DNA of 64,000 nt from Hyalella azteca. Lineage: Eukaryota > Arthropoda > Malacostraca > Amphipoda > Hyalellidae. How positions within the stretch are numbered: the first letter of the stretch is position 1; the number at the start of each line of letters is the position of its first letter. The notes below the pieces were generated by a model. It saw only the letters and a program-made list of their open reading frames with translations, was not told the origin of the DNA and made no database searches. The stretch is from contig NW_025933291.1 of assembly GCF_000764305.2 (NCBI RefSeq), positions 1-64,000 on the forward strand, written 5' to 3'. Position numbers and translations under genes: made by a program. This document shows, in pieces, positions 22,380-34,244 of this stretch.

Positions 22380-23570
22380 TTATTTTACGCACAAATTCTG
22401 GTTAAACAAATAAAAAAAAGTTATGTGGTGGGGAATAACTTTTCATAGCTATTTTACTTGAGTAAGACACTGAGTTAGGAGTTTAGAAAGTTGGTAATTG
22501 TAATTTTTTCGACTTGATGGATTGTAATTGGAAATTTTAGAATTATATTGTTGAAAAAGATAACGTATGATGAGCGTCATGTGTTTAAGTGAAACTAGTG
22601 ATATGGAAATATTTTTATTTGGTGTCATATTCGATGCTGGAAATTTTCGCACACTATTAATTGCCGATAATTTTTCAGTAGTAATAATTTTACACTGAGT
22701 ACATACTGCATTTTCCGATTTAATTTAACACATCCTCATACTTTTTTTCAAGCTTGCAAGCATAAATTTATTTTAAGTTTTATGCCAATTCCTTCAGTAA
22801 ACCTCCACCCGAATTCTAAAAATTGAATTCTTCAGTATTCCACAACCTGAAATTCACAAGAGAACCCAATTTGCCATTCCTGCCACCTTCAAAAGATCTA
22901 AAAACTGAAATATTTTCTCGCTTTATCATCCATTAATAACAGAGATTTTATGGTCTTAGTGACCATTTCTGACTTTTATCCCGCGTAGTTTCTGATAAGA
23001 TCGCCGATCAGACATAGAATTTGGTTACTTATATTGTTATCTGCCGTTACCACTCAGAGAAGTGAGCGGGTCATTGTCCAAACAGTGGTGCAATTTTAGC
23101 CATAGTTTGGGTCATTCTAAACAGTTTTTTTTTCTTAAAAAGTGCGTATTAGTTCTACGTCCACTCTCTTCTCATGTTTTAAATGGCGCCTGACCAAAGT
23201 GTGCAACTATTTGGACAATATGTCCCATTCATTTTTTTGAGTGTTTCACTTCACTTGTTTTTTTTGCCAGAACATTTTTTTATTAACTTTAAGGTTTTTA
23301 AATTTTGCAAGCGACACGAATTGACGCTTAAAAAAAGTTTCTATTTTATGAGGCGGGCGTGTTGAAGGCACTGTCATCCGTTAACCCATAAAAATTAATT
23401 GGTCATATTATCCCAACTGGTGAAACACTTTCTGAACGAACCATTGATATACGCACTTTTAACCCGACTAAACAGAGTCAGGATGACTAACACAAGAACA
23501 AGAAGTGCGTCGCCGTCAGTGCAAAGTCTCACTCATTTCTTTGAGTGTACAAGGTAATGGGAGTATCGAT
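22380..23570. repeat. Segmental duplication, copy B
   Basis: Paralogue of 20690-21840. Includes two MITE family A copies at about 23050-23260 and 23410-23560. Confidence 0.85.
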
Positions 23571-23619
23571 AGTGAAAACTTGTTCATACGACGAGACTTG
23601 AGTTTTCAACTGTTTGTCT

Positions 23620-24530
23620 TGTTTGTCTACTCTTTAGCTACTGTTTATCTTCAGTTTGTATATTGTTTTTCTAATGTTTATCTGTTGTTTTTCTACTGTT
23701 TATATTCTGTTTATCTACTGTTAACCTACTGTTAATCTACTATTTATCTACTGTTTATCTACTGTTTATCTACTGTTTATCTACTGTTTATCTACTATTT
23801 ATCTACTGTTTGTCTACTGTTTATCTACTGTTTATTTACTGTCTATCTAATATTTATCTACTGTTTATCTACTGTTTATCTACTGTTTGTCTACTGTTTA
23901 TCTACTGTTTATCTACTGTTTATCTACTGTTTATCTACTGTTTATCTACTGTTTATCTACTGTTTATCTACTGTTTATTTACTGTCTATCTAATATTTAT
24001 CTACTGTTTATCTACTGTTTATCTACTGTTTGTCTACTGTTTATCTACTGTTTATCAGCTGTTTATCTACTGTTTACCTAGTGTTTATCTACTGTATATC
24101 CACTGTTTACCTACTGTTTATCTACTGTTTATCTACTGTTTATCTAATGTTTATCTACTGTTTACCTACTGTTTGTCTACTGTTTATCTACCGTTTATCT
24201 ACTGTTAATCTACTGTTTATCTACTGTTTATCTACTGTTTATCTACTGTTTATCTACTGTATATCCACTGTTTACCTACTGTTTATCTACTGTTTACCTA
24301 CTGTTTGTCTACTGTTTATCTACCGTTTATCTACTGTTTATCTACCGTTTATCTACCGTTTATCTACTGTTAATCTACTGTTTATCTACTGTTTATCTAC
24401 TGTTTATCTACTGTTTATCTACTAATTATCTACTATTTACCTACTGTTTATCTACTGTTTATCTACTGTTCATCTACTGTTTATCTACTGTTTATCTACT
24501 GTTTATCTACTGTTTACCTACGATTTGTCT
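23620..24530. repeat. 11-bp satellite TTATCTACTGT, expanded array
   Basis: About 80 units. Since 11 is not divisible by 3, every forward frame reads the same 11-residue cycle (YLLFIYCLSTV), which explains the long overlapping hydrophobic frames; none is a gene. Confidence 0.97.
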
Positions 24531-24579
24531 ACGTTTTTTCTCTCCTGTTCGTTGCCGTCAACTCATTAAGTAATGACGG

Positions 24580-24935
24580 ACAATCTGGGTAACCAATAAT
24601 GTCTGATTAATATCTCTTAATCCCAAAAATGTCTAATTAACATCTTTTTAACCAACAATGTCTAATTTACATCTTGTTAACCAATAATGTCCAATTAACA
24701 TCTTGTTAACCAGTAATGTCTAATTAACATCTTTTTAACTAATAATGTCTAATTAACATCTTTTTAACCAATAATGTCAATTAACATGTTTTTAACCAAT
24801 AATGTCTAATTAATATCTTGTTAACCAATAATGTCTAATTAACATCTTTTTAACCAATAATGTCAATTAACATCTTTTTAACCAATAATGTCTAATTAAC
24901 ATCTCGTTAACCAATAATGTCTAATTAACGATACA
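24580..24935. repeat. Tandem repeat about 29 bp, AATGTCTAATTAACATCTTT
   Basis: About 12 imperfect units joined by TTAACCAAT. Confidence 0.95.
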
Positions 24936-24959
24936 TCCACGCTAACCCACTAACAAATG

Positions 24960-25150
24960 ACACTCAGAACAATAAGTAGGTCTTTGTCTAAATAGTGAGG
25001 CACGTTTCGCGCTTGTGTCAGTCACCCTGACCCAGATTAGCCCGGCAAAAAAGCTTTTCAAAGCTAGCTTCGCTCTCTGATTTATTTGTCCACGAGATAA
25101 TAAGTCATTATTTCGTCAGTATCCCATTCATTTTTTCTGTAATCACGCTA
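24960..25150. mobile_element. MITE family A, copy
   Basis: Left end CACTCAGAACAATAAGTAGG with GTCTAAATAGTGAGGCACG; centre CACCCTGACCCAGATTAG; right part ends near TTCATTTTTTCTGTAA. Confidence 0.55.
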
Positions 25151-25680
25151 GAAGTGCGTGAATACGATTAAAACTCTATGCAGGAAATATGTAATAAATG
25201 CAATAAACTAATCAACTAATTAACATGCATTCGCACGCTAATTTATTGATTTTATTATCCCTAATTTAATGAGAGATATGTGAATGAATTTTATCCGACA
25301 ATTTTCACACAATTTCCTTTTTTAGGGGAAAAACTGCGGAATTTTAACCTGGGCCAAATTATGCTCTCTAAAAGCCGCTCTCGAATTTTTCCCACAGAGA
25401 AAAATGTTTAAAAATTTAGATGGGCTTTTTAGCATAACATGAAAACCTGTTTACGGAAGCCGCGGTCTAAATCAGTGTAGGCATCTGGTCAAGTAATAAT
25501 TTTCATTTTTAAAATTCGCTTCAAATTTTTGCAGGTGAATATTTGCATTATATTTCGAGTAATCACACAGATTTTTTACTATTTTTTAAGAAAAAAAAAG
25601 AATGGCTGGAGTTGTGCATCTGACCGCAGCTCGAGTTCAGCTTAGCGCGCATTAATCCTTCGTACGCTCAGGCTGGAATT
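25150..25680. other. Unassigned AT-rich sequence
   Basis: No gene or repeat family recognised. Confidence 0.4.
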
Positions 25681-25689
25681 TTTGCAGCT

Positions 25690-25830
25690 GCACGCAATTT
25701 GGCAAGTGCAGCATCTGCTCGGCATCTGAAGTGCAGCATCTGCTCAGCAGCATCTGCTCGGCATCTGAAGAGCAGCATCTGCTCGGCATCTGAAGAGCAG
25801 CATCTGCTCGGCATCTGAGGAGCCGGATCT
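25690..25830. repeat. Tandem repeat about 25 bp, GCAGCATCTGCTCGGCATCT
   Basis: Five to six units, some shortened. The open minus-strand frame (CRADAALQMPSRCC) is repeat read-through. Confidence 0.9.
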
Positions 25831-25839
25831 GGGAAATCA

Positions 25840-26730
25840 ACCTAAAATTTCCGGTTTTCCGTTTTCCTAAGGGGAAAATTTAGCTGGTATAACAGGGCTC
25901 CTGCCTTTATTAAACTGACTTGCATGAGTCTGTAAACATTTTTATTTTAATTTCGAACGTAGATCAACTAGGGAGTTTTTTTTAGAAACTAAAAGAAAAC
26001 AAATGAAAAATACGTAATGTCTTCAAATCTGCTTACATGGAAATTGTGGGCGCGATATTTAATAATTCATTAGTTAATTAAATTGCAGTGCAAGTCTTTG
26101 GTTCGTTGAAGATTTTTACGAATTATTCTCAGCCTTTACATCTTGCTACCACAAATAATAATTATAAAGAAATTAAAACAAATTAGACCAATTACTACTT
26201 GTCTATGATGAAGAAAATGCAATGTTCAAAAGCCTCATGAGTTTATTGATTACGTTTATTGTTATATGTGTAAAAAATGAAATGTATTTTAAGTGGGGGC
26301 AACGTTGATAACTAGCAGGAGTTTCGCATGCAATTTTATTGCTGAATTTATGAATGATGAACTATACTTAACTTTTATTATTTATTATCTACTATATATT
26401 AATAATGACAAAACTGAACGGCGACGGGGCACAAAAGGTGTCACATTATAAACCATATAAAGTAGTAATGTGTATAGAACTTATATTTTATTAATACATA
26501 TGTAATATTAAATAATATAATATTGTAACTACTTCGCATTTGTTTTGATAATTTAACATTATATTTGCTTACCCTTGACTTGAAGCGATGAATGGGCAAA
26601 TGATTTGCCAATTTATTTTTGACGATTGATACAACGTATCATGAATTAAATCATCGCCTGCCAATCATCTGCCCACTATACCGTGAATAATATTACCGCC
26701 TGCGATGCTCTAGAATTATTCATGTTATAG
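25840..26730. other. AT-rich sequence, no gene seen
   Basis: Includes a diverged inverted pair around TGATTTGCCAATTTATTTTT and AATCATCTGCCCAC (26590-26680). No other structure. Confidence 0.4.
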
Positions 26731-26734
26731 CATT

Positions 26735-27222
26735 GGAAGAACACTAGAGAACAGGCCTATGAACACTAGATAACAGGTCTGTGAACACTAGAGAACAGGC
26801 CTGTGAACACTAGATAACAGGCCTGTGAACACTAGAGAACAGGTCTGTGAACACTAGCTAACAGGCCTGTGAACACTAGAGAACAGGTCTGTGAACACTA
26901 GAGAACAGGACTGTGAACACTAGAGAACAGGACTGTGAACACTAGAGAACAGGTCTGTGAACACTAGATAACAGGCATGTGAACACTAGATAACAGGTCT
27001 GTGAACACTAGAGAACAGGACTGTGAACACTAGATAACAGGCCTATGAACACTAGAGAATAGGACTGTGAACACTAGCTAACAGGCCTGTGAACACTAGA
27101 GAACAGGACTGTGATCACTAGAGAACAGGCCTGTGAACACTAGAGAACAGGACTGTAAACACTAGATAACAGGTCTGTGATCAGTTTATAACAGGCCTGT
27201 GAACACTAGAGAACAGGTAGTA
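26735..27222. repeat. 22-bp satellite GAACACTAGAGAACAGGCCT
   Basis: About 22 units, varying at AGAGAAC/AGATAAC/AGCTAAC and GGCCTGT/GGTCTGT/GGACTGT. Confidence 0.96.
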
Positions 27223-27429
27223 GCCTAGACATCCACATTGAAACTACTTTTCGTATCTAATTCCCAATTCTGCACTACACTGAGTAATACAAGCAACTTT
27301 ACAATAGTACATTGGCTTACAGTAGAAGGATTAGCGTCCAGAGCTAGTCTATGTTAAATATTAATACATATATTACCATACCAACCATAAACATAAACCT
27401 GGCAAGGCGGTATCTTGCAGTGTCTTAAA

Positions 27430-27592
27430 CTCAGAAAAATCAATATGTAATATTGTCAAATAGTGACACACGTTCTGCTCGTAGCATTGATACGTCCAAT
27501 TACCGGACCAAAAGAGGTCAGAATGATCTACACAGGGGCAAATGTGCATTGATTTGTAGACAAAGTCAAACTGATTTCTCTGATTTTACAAT
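27430..27592. mobile_element. MITE family A, copy inside or next to the receptor gene 3' end
   Basis: Left CTCAGAAAAATCAATATGTA with TTGTCAAATAGTGACACACG; right TAGACAAAGTCAAACTGATT. It lies about 100 bp downstream of the receptor stop codon at 27696. Confidence 0.6.
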
Positions 27593-27695
27593 TTAGTGAA
27601 TGTATACAAAAATGATTCATACAGACAAGTGCATCAACATTTATGTTATTATATTATTATTAATATATTTATTCATTATTCATGAATTATTTTAG

Positions 27696-30600
27696 TTAAG
27701 TGACAGAGAAGTCCATGAGTATGAGGCTGTAGGTGAGTATGGCGTTCAGCAGCTGTGGCAAGAGAGGAAGCATGAGTAAAACATTTATGTTTACATTAAT
27801 TAACATTGGTATTTCATTATTTGGACCCATGGTATCCACAATTTTCAACTATATAAAAAACATGAATTTAGTGACGTTCCCTATACCCAATAAAAACAGT
27901 TCGGTAGTATTAATCCGTATATAATGTATAATTTTAAATCCGAATTTACTGTTCAATGAATATTAGATTACATCGAATTGTATTAGATATATTAGGTGTA
28001 ATAATGTTTATAACATAATTATAATATAATTTTTCTTGACTTATTCTGGTATAGACTGACGGGCAGTGTGCAGTAGCCCCCCATATTAGATATATTAGGT
28101 ATAATAATCTTTATAATATAATTATAATATAATTTATCTTTCATTATTCTGGTATAGACTGACGGGCAGTATGCAGTAGCCCGCCAGGGAGAACAGCCCC
28201 AGCACATCACAGCCGCCCCCGCTGCGCAGGGCGCTCAGCGCTCCCTCCACCTCAACAGTTGTTCATTTTAAATAAAACTGACAATAATATTAGGACATTT
28301 TTTGATTTTCTAATGAACTTGTGAATAATTTTAGAAAATTCTTTGATGTTTCTAAATGATTAATTTGAATCAAACAGTCAGGGTGTCAACGACACAATTG
28401 CCATACCAACATAAGTGGGAGAATGTCACAATAGCGATACACTTTTCACCATTTGTGTGAGTCATGTTAACCCAGTTATGCACGAATAAGTGCGTCACAA
28501 TCTGGACAATAAGATATATTCATTTATCTCAGTATTTCACGACTCATTCACTCAGACTTACTTTCATTTTAGTTTCGTTGTCGTCGGTCCCGAACAGGAA
28601 TTCCTTCTCGAGCAGAGGCACAAGTTTCTCTTTCTGAGGACGAACAATAGATTTAGATGATTAAGATAATAACACAGATTATGTTAATAATATTAACTTT
28701 CAGTCAGAGTTCATTGTACTAATAATTTAAGTAATGTAGACTCATTGAAATAATATTCAATATTAATTCAATAATAATTCAATATTGATTGAAATAATAA
28801 CCTGCTCCCTGAATTGCTCATGTAGCTGAATCTTCATGTTGATATTCATATAATTCTTAATTACAGTTCAATTAACAAAAGATTTATTTACTGTATCTGT
28901 ACTTACAATCATACACCACGTGTAGAAAACTGAAGGTATCTTCCTACCTTCACTTAGTTTGGTAGCTCGGCGATTTATAAAATTAATGCCTCGAACAATT
29001 TGACCGGACTTCCAATTTTATAATTCAGATTTAATGTCTTTATTAACTAAGCTTTACATTTCTTCATAATTTCGAGCACACGTAGCAGTCTAGCAGCTAA
29101 GCCATCCTTATTTCTATTATAACGACTCTAAAGACAAAACTTCCCTGCCCCTGTTTCGCGACCCAGCAGCCAGTCCCACTCTAACGTTCATTCAGTCAGC
29201 ACACGGCATTAATCATCTCTTCATCTTCAGCCTTCGTCGACGTCAAGATGTCGGATACGAACTTGTGTTTAGTATTGTCTCTATGAAGCAGTAGAGACTT
29301 GTGGAGCGATCGGGGTTCGGCGGTGGCTACCTTTCGGGCGGTGATGAGGTCACGGCGGACCACACTGGTACTATCTATGACGCGTCCGGGACTTGGGCCC
29401 TACCATGAGCGACTTCCCGTCAGCACGGCATGAAGAACTGTCGTCACGGCGTCCACGGACCAGCGGACCATCTGGCTACGCTACGACACCGAACTTATCT
29501 CGAAGCGTTACTTTCTTCCGGCGGTCAATTAATAAATAATTATTTAGTTGACATTGCCTTATTTATCCCCCACTCGGCCGTGTTTTCAATACCACGGAGT
29601 TGGATTAGATGATTTTTAGAAATACGATGGATTTAAAGAAAAAGCAAACAAAAATCCCACGATATACAATGCAGGATCGAAAGGAAATTACACGCAGTAA
29701 TTGTACCACTCACCTGAGTCTGCAGCACTCACCTGAGTCTGCAGCATTATAGCACTCACCTGAGTCTGCAGCATTGATGACTATGTCGAGGAACATGCGC
29801 GTCAACATGAGCAGCAGCGGCATCTCCAGCATGGACATGAGTTGCGACTGCATGTCATCCACCTGTCGTGTTCAAAACTTAATCAACGAGCAAAAAAGGG
29901 TTAATTTTTAATATTCAGCATCACGCGTAAATAGTACGCATAAGACGTGTTCAAAAAAACAATTACAGGTAGGCAAAGTTTAATATATCATGGAAGAATA
30001 AAATTGAAAATATCACACAAATACAAATGATATAAAATATTAAAATATTTCTACAATAATATTTTAAAATCAAAGTGCATGTCTCACGATTCGTATTGTC
30101 TTCCGAATTTGTTCTAGCAGAGGCCCGCCACAGCCTTCAGCTTTACGTTCGCTGTGTTTTAAAACAACTTCAACGGAAACGCAAGTTAAGTGCAAACTCA
30201 GCCGACGGAAAATCACGTCCAGGAGCAATATTTCGCAGAAACAATATCCATCAGTAAGAAGAATGTGCAGGTTAGGCAGGAGGTCGGCGTCGGTCGTTAC
30301 ATGGGTGACCAAACTAATCATTCCGACAGCGGCAAACACGAAAAAACGACAACTGAACAGCGTGCGTTTTTTATCCATGATGTCCTCGCAGAAAAACTTG
30401 ATTGATTTCGTCATCTTCGTGGGTTGCGACAAGCTAATTTGCGTGCGAAGTCTGTTGATTCTATTTAGGAATTTTGTGAGATTTTTCGAGTTCCAGAAAA
30501 TCAGGAAAATTGCCACGACAATCAAAAGATCTTCGAAGCTGTCAAGAAACGCCGTGACTGTTTCTGACGCGTCCCTCACTGCTTTATCTTTTGATTGTAT

Positions 30601-30792
30601 TTCCATTAAAGTTAAGTAAGAATTATTGCAGCATATCACCATTATTGTTAAGTTCAAAGTTGTGAACAAAAACTGGGAGAAAAGATCCAATGTCGCTCTT
30701 AAACGGTCATTGGAACTTTTTTGGGATTTCCACTTTAGTAAACCACTTATATAAAATAGGAAATAGGAAGCATTTTCATCCCAAACCTTCAT
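27696..30792 (-). CDS. Gustatory receptor gene, nearly complete
   Basis: Exon A, 30792-30088 (705 bp, 235 codons), runs from ATG to a GTGAGA donor; an in-frame TAG lies seven codons before the ATG. It has four hydrophobic segments, including LFSQFLFTTLNLTIMVICC, EDLLIVVAIFLIFW and FFVFAAVGMISLVTHV, and ends LLEQIRKTIRI. Exon B, 29862-29760, follows acceptor GACAG and reads VDDMQSQLMSMLEMPLLLML, the sixth-helix region. Exon C, 28633-28562 (KEKLVPLLEKEFLFGTDDNE), exon D, 28250-28164 (VEGALSALRSGGGCDVLGLF) and exon E, 27752-27696 (LLNAILTYSLILMDFSVT, stop) join in phase 0. TYSLILMDF is the TY-x5-[ED]F hallmark, with D for E. Exon B ends in phase 1 or 2 while C needs phase 0, so an exon between them is missing from this model; an open stretch at 29475-29404 (VRWSVDAVTTVLHAVL) is a candidate. 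The expected product is a seven-helix sensory ion channel of about 400 residues. Confidence 0.8.
28020..28200. repeat. Tandem duplication of exon D end plus donor
   Basis: The exon D tail with its donor (CTGCCC/GTCAGTCTATACC on the minus strand) and about 60 bp of the following intron are present twice, about 110 bp apart (donors at about 28163 and 28054). The downstream copy has GCACACTGCCC instead of GCATACTGCCC. Confidence 0.85.
28400..28550. mobile_element. MITE family A, copy in receptor intron
   Basis: Contains GTCACAATAGCGATACACTT, GAGTCATGTTAACCCAGTT and AGTGCGTCACAATCTGGACA, the family's arms and centre. It sits in the intron between exons C and D. Confidence 0.55.
29714..29770 (-). 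promoter_or_regulatory. Three tandem 5' splice sites at the end of receptor exon B
   Basis: TGCAGACTCAG/GTGAGTG occurs three times in a row, with exon ends at 29760, 29733 and 29714. The first spacing is 27 bp (frame kept), the second 19 bp (frame changed). All three match the 5' splice consensus equally, so use of each would give different proteins. Confidence 0.75.
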
Positions 30793-30799
30793 CTCGATA

Positions 30800-32670
30800 G
30801 GAGCTTTTACCTAATTTTTTTTTAGTTTTGAAAAAACTTCTACCCTTTCGAGGTGATCTAAAGACTTAATTTCTGCAGGAACCACTGAAAATATTGAAAG
30901 TTTCAAGATAAACTGTAAAATATTGATGGTGTGGGACTAAAACATCTAATTGATCATTTTTTAGCCTTAAATACGAGTACTAATAAAGGAACATGTCTCA
31001 GCAGTTCTTAAAAAGAATAAAAAATATGATGAATTTGTTAGTCACTATCAGAAATAGTTAATTTTAAGTAGAACTAGAATATGCAGATGAAATTAAACTA
31101 AATACAAGTTGAATAATCAACGATTCATTTCAAATTTCTATTCTTTTCATGCAATAAACCAATTTTTGATCTGAGAGCGGGACACAATGACTACAATGCA
31201 TCCGAGTTGTGACCCATCACAAAATCATGCCTCAATATTGTCTACATTGTGACCCATCACAATATCGTGCCTCAACATTGTCAAAATTGTGACCCACGAC
31301 AAAATCACGCCTCAGCAGCTCTATACGTCAATGCGTCAGCCATGGCTCCTCTTCGACCACTGAAACAGTGCAGGCTTTTTAACACAATATATATTACTAA
31401 CCTCAGTAAACGTGCATGCACAAGCTGTCGTCGCTAGCACAAGTGAAGTGAAAGTAAATAGAATGAAAAATATTCTTTGGTGTGGTGAAGGATGATGCGC
31501 GTCACTCGCTCCTTTGTGGGACGGAGGTAAACATTATTATGAATTTGTGAGTAAATACGGCCAACAATGGTCTCGATTGTTACTTAGAAGAGAACAAATC
31601 CTTCAGTTACAAAGATAAAAAAAACAAAGATACGTTAATTTGATCGTCATTGATTGTTACCACAAACAACCAAGCATCCGAGTTCTAAACACGCACATAT
31701 GATTTCTCTTATTCGTATTGCAAATTAAATTAGTCTTTGTGAATCTTACAAGGTCGTATTGCAAAAAAGATAGTAACCCCAGTCCCAATAACCCAGCTCT
31801 ATTAATAAAAATAATCGTATTAAATTGAAAATGGCAAGCATTTCAGTTAATGTATGCACAAATACCGGCTAGTCTTTCGACAGAGAACATTCGTCAATAA
31901 AGATCAGATTTGAAAATATATCTATTAATTGTAATATGACAGGTGTAGCTGTATGTATAAAATTTCAATATAATTAGTGCAATATTTTAACTATTTTATG
32001 ATATAAATAATTCAGCCAACTGAATAATATGACAGTACCATTAGTACTAGGTAAAAATTAGAAATAACTATACAGGTTACCTCCATAATTCACTTATTTC
32101 TAGATAATTTCAAAGCTAAATTAAAGGCAAATCTCAGTTCGAAAACAAGACAGGCACGACTTATTAGCTTGAAGTAAGCGCTCAATTTTCCAAATGTGCA
32201 AAATATTCCGGCATAGACTGGTTGTAAAGGACTTTCTTGTTGGCTAGTCCTTTGGGAACGTTTACCGAACTATTCATAGACGCGCCATCATAGCAGGATA
32301 AAAAAACGAGTATTCCATGATGTACGGTTTCTAGAAAGGAAATGACAAATATACATAAGAAATATATACAAGACAAAATATACGCCAATTACATGAAATA
32401 TATGAACCAAGATAAAGCCATAATTAAACAGGATAATCAATAATTCACGAAAACAAACGATAAATCGAACGAACCGAATAGCTTGGTTCCCCTGGTAGTG
32501 CAGGCATCCGTAATCAAGGGCTAACAATGAATGCTAATGACGCTTGTAAAATCAACTGCGTCGAGTAGGCTAATTCTATAGCTACAAGTTTCAGAAAAAG
32601 GGAAAATGGCGGCTACACTGGTAATAATTGACTGGTTCTTGCGAGTAAGACCTGTGAGCAATGTTCTTAA
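30800..32670. other. Intergenic; short repeat at 31215-31315
   Basis: Three units of TTGTGACCCATCACAA plus TGCCTCAACATTGTC lie at 31215-31315. Open minus-strand frames at 32182-32527 are hydrophobic and AT-rich without a recognised motif. Confidence 0.4.
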
Positions 32671-32679
32671 ACCGTCAAA

Positions 32680-32975
32680 ATTCTCAGAAGAGTCCGTCGC
32701 AAAAGAAAGTTCTTGACAAAATCAGTCACAAAAAAAAGTTCTCAGAAAGTCCGTCGCAAAAGAAAGTTCGCAGAAATTCTCTCACAAAAGAAAGTTCTCG
32801 GAAAATCTGGCACAAAAGAAAGTTCGCAGAAAATCTGTCACAAAGGAAATTTCTCAGAAAGTCTTTCACAAAAGGAAGTTCTCAGGAAGACTGTCACAAT
32901 AGAAAGTTCTCAGAAATACTGTCACAATAGAAAGTTCGCAGAAAGCCTGTCACAGAAGAAAGTTTTCAGACGAGA
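32680..32975. repeat. 28-bp tandem repeat CACAAAAGAAAGTTCTCAGA
   Basis: About 10 units. Lys/Ser-rich frames over it (SQKKV) are read-through. Confidence 0.95.
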
Positions 32976-33159
32976 CCGACAATTCTGAAAGTCATCCATG
33001 GCACCCGTCACCCGTGAAATTTCTCTATAGACTTCGCTATCTATTGTCCATCTTTTCGTATACAAAGTTTTGGACGTCCTTGTCCACAGCCACACCGATG
33101 CACCGCCTTTGTCGTCCGCCGTACCACAGTTTAGATATAAGTGAGATTTAAGATGAATT

Positions 33160-33325
33160 TGTCCTCAGTTAGACCAGCTGATGCCCTCAGTTAGACCAAC
33201 TGATGCCCTCAGTTAGGCCAGCTGATGCCCTCAGTTAGACCAGCTGATGCCCTCAGTTGAACAAGCTGATGCTCTTAGTTAGGCCAACTGATGCCCTCAC
33301 TTATGGCAGCTGATGCCTTCAGTTG
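33160..33325. repeat. 22-bp tandem repeat CAGTTAGACCAGCTGATGCC, array 1
   Basis: About seven units. A second array of the same unit is at 34630-34780, at the same place in the duplicated block. Confidence 0.93.
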
Positions 33326-34069
33326 ATCCAGCTTGCTTCTTGCCGCTATCGTTGTTGTAGAGACAGACGATCAGTAATTGTGTCCAGAAACATGTTCAGT
33401 CGTCTCTCGAAGGCCTACAGGGTGAACTCGTCTCTCTTGTATCATTTTGCAATTTGTTAAACAGCAACTTTCGCCCCTCGGAAAGGGATCTTACTCGAAT
33501 AAATTTGAATTTGACCGCAGCTTTGCTGTGTAATGGGGATCTTGCACCGTCTCATTCTGGTGGTATCTTACATTTGTCACTGATAACAATCTTTACTTCC
33601 TTGCTAGTAATAAGTCTAATTCGTAGTTAACAATCTCTCCTCCTTTCTAACAATTTCACTTTCTTTCAACAATCTACTTCCTTTTATCAATTCTACTTCC
33701 TCTTAACAATTCCACTTCCTTGTTAAAATTCAAACTATTTGTACTGGACAATTGTAATTCCCACTTCACGTAGCTGTTCTCAAAGTTGCGGTGTTGTTGG
33801 CATTGTCCCGACAATTTTCCTCACTGCAATATTGCCGCGTACACTGCAGGTCCTGACGATTATTCTACGAACCTTCAATAATGACCGAAGCAAGCTTTAA
33901 TAATGTAAAAAAACAGTTTGCGGCAAATTCAGCTTCACAAAAGAGCGATGAAATTTAAAGCTAAACCAAAAGTTTGGTGATGGTTCCGTCATTCATTAAG
34001 TCGTAATCTAAAAACTAATGGTTTTATTGTGTTTATGTTTTTCTCACGAATATTGGCTTAATTTCCGTA

Positions 34070-34244
34070 TTTGAATTGCGTGGCCTTAAATGCGAAATGT
34101 CTCGCCAGGTTCGCATTGAAATGCCGGGGACAAGTGCCATATTTACCATCAAATCCTACAGGTTTACGGGCCGCAGGATTTGTGGCATTAACGCCAACGT
34201 AGGCCGGTTGGCCTCAGAGCTGCCGTTGCCTATGGCAACGATGG
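34070..34244 (+). pseudogene. Exon-like frame, copy 1, acceptor apparently lost
   Basis: The frame FELRGLKC..RQVRIE.PG then RFTGRRICGINAN is shared with copy 2 at 35487. Where copy 2 has CCGAG before TTTGAATTG, this copy has CCGTA, so the AG acceptor is absent. The 28-bp satellite starts at its 3' end. Family unknown. Confidence 0.3.

Noticed and set aside
23810..24425. Long hydrophobic frames (STVYLLFIYCL) resembling multi-pass membrane proteins
   Set aside because: Direct translation of the 11-bp satellite, the same in all frames.
30075..30619. Plus-strand frames opposite receptor exon A
   Set aside because: Shadow frames; the minus strand has the membrane-helix pattern and splice sites.
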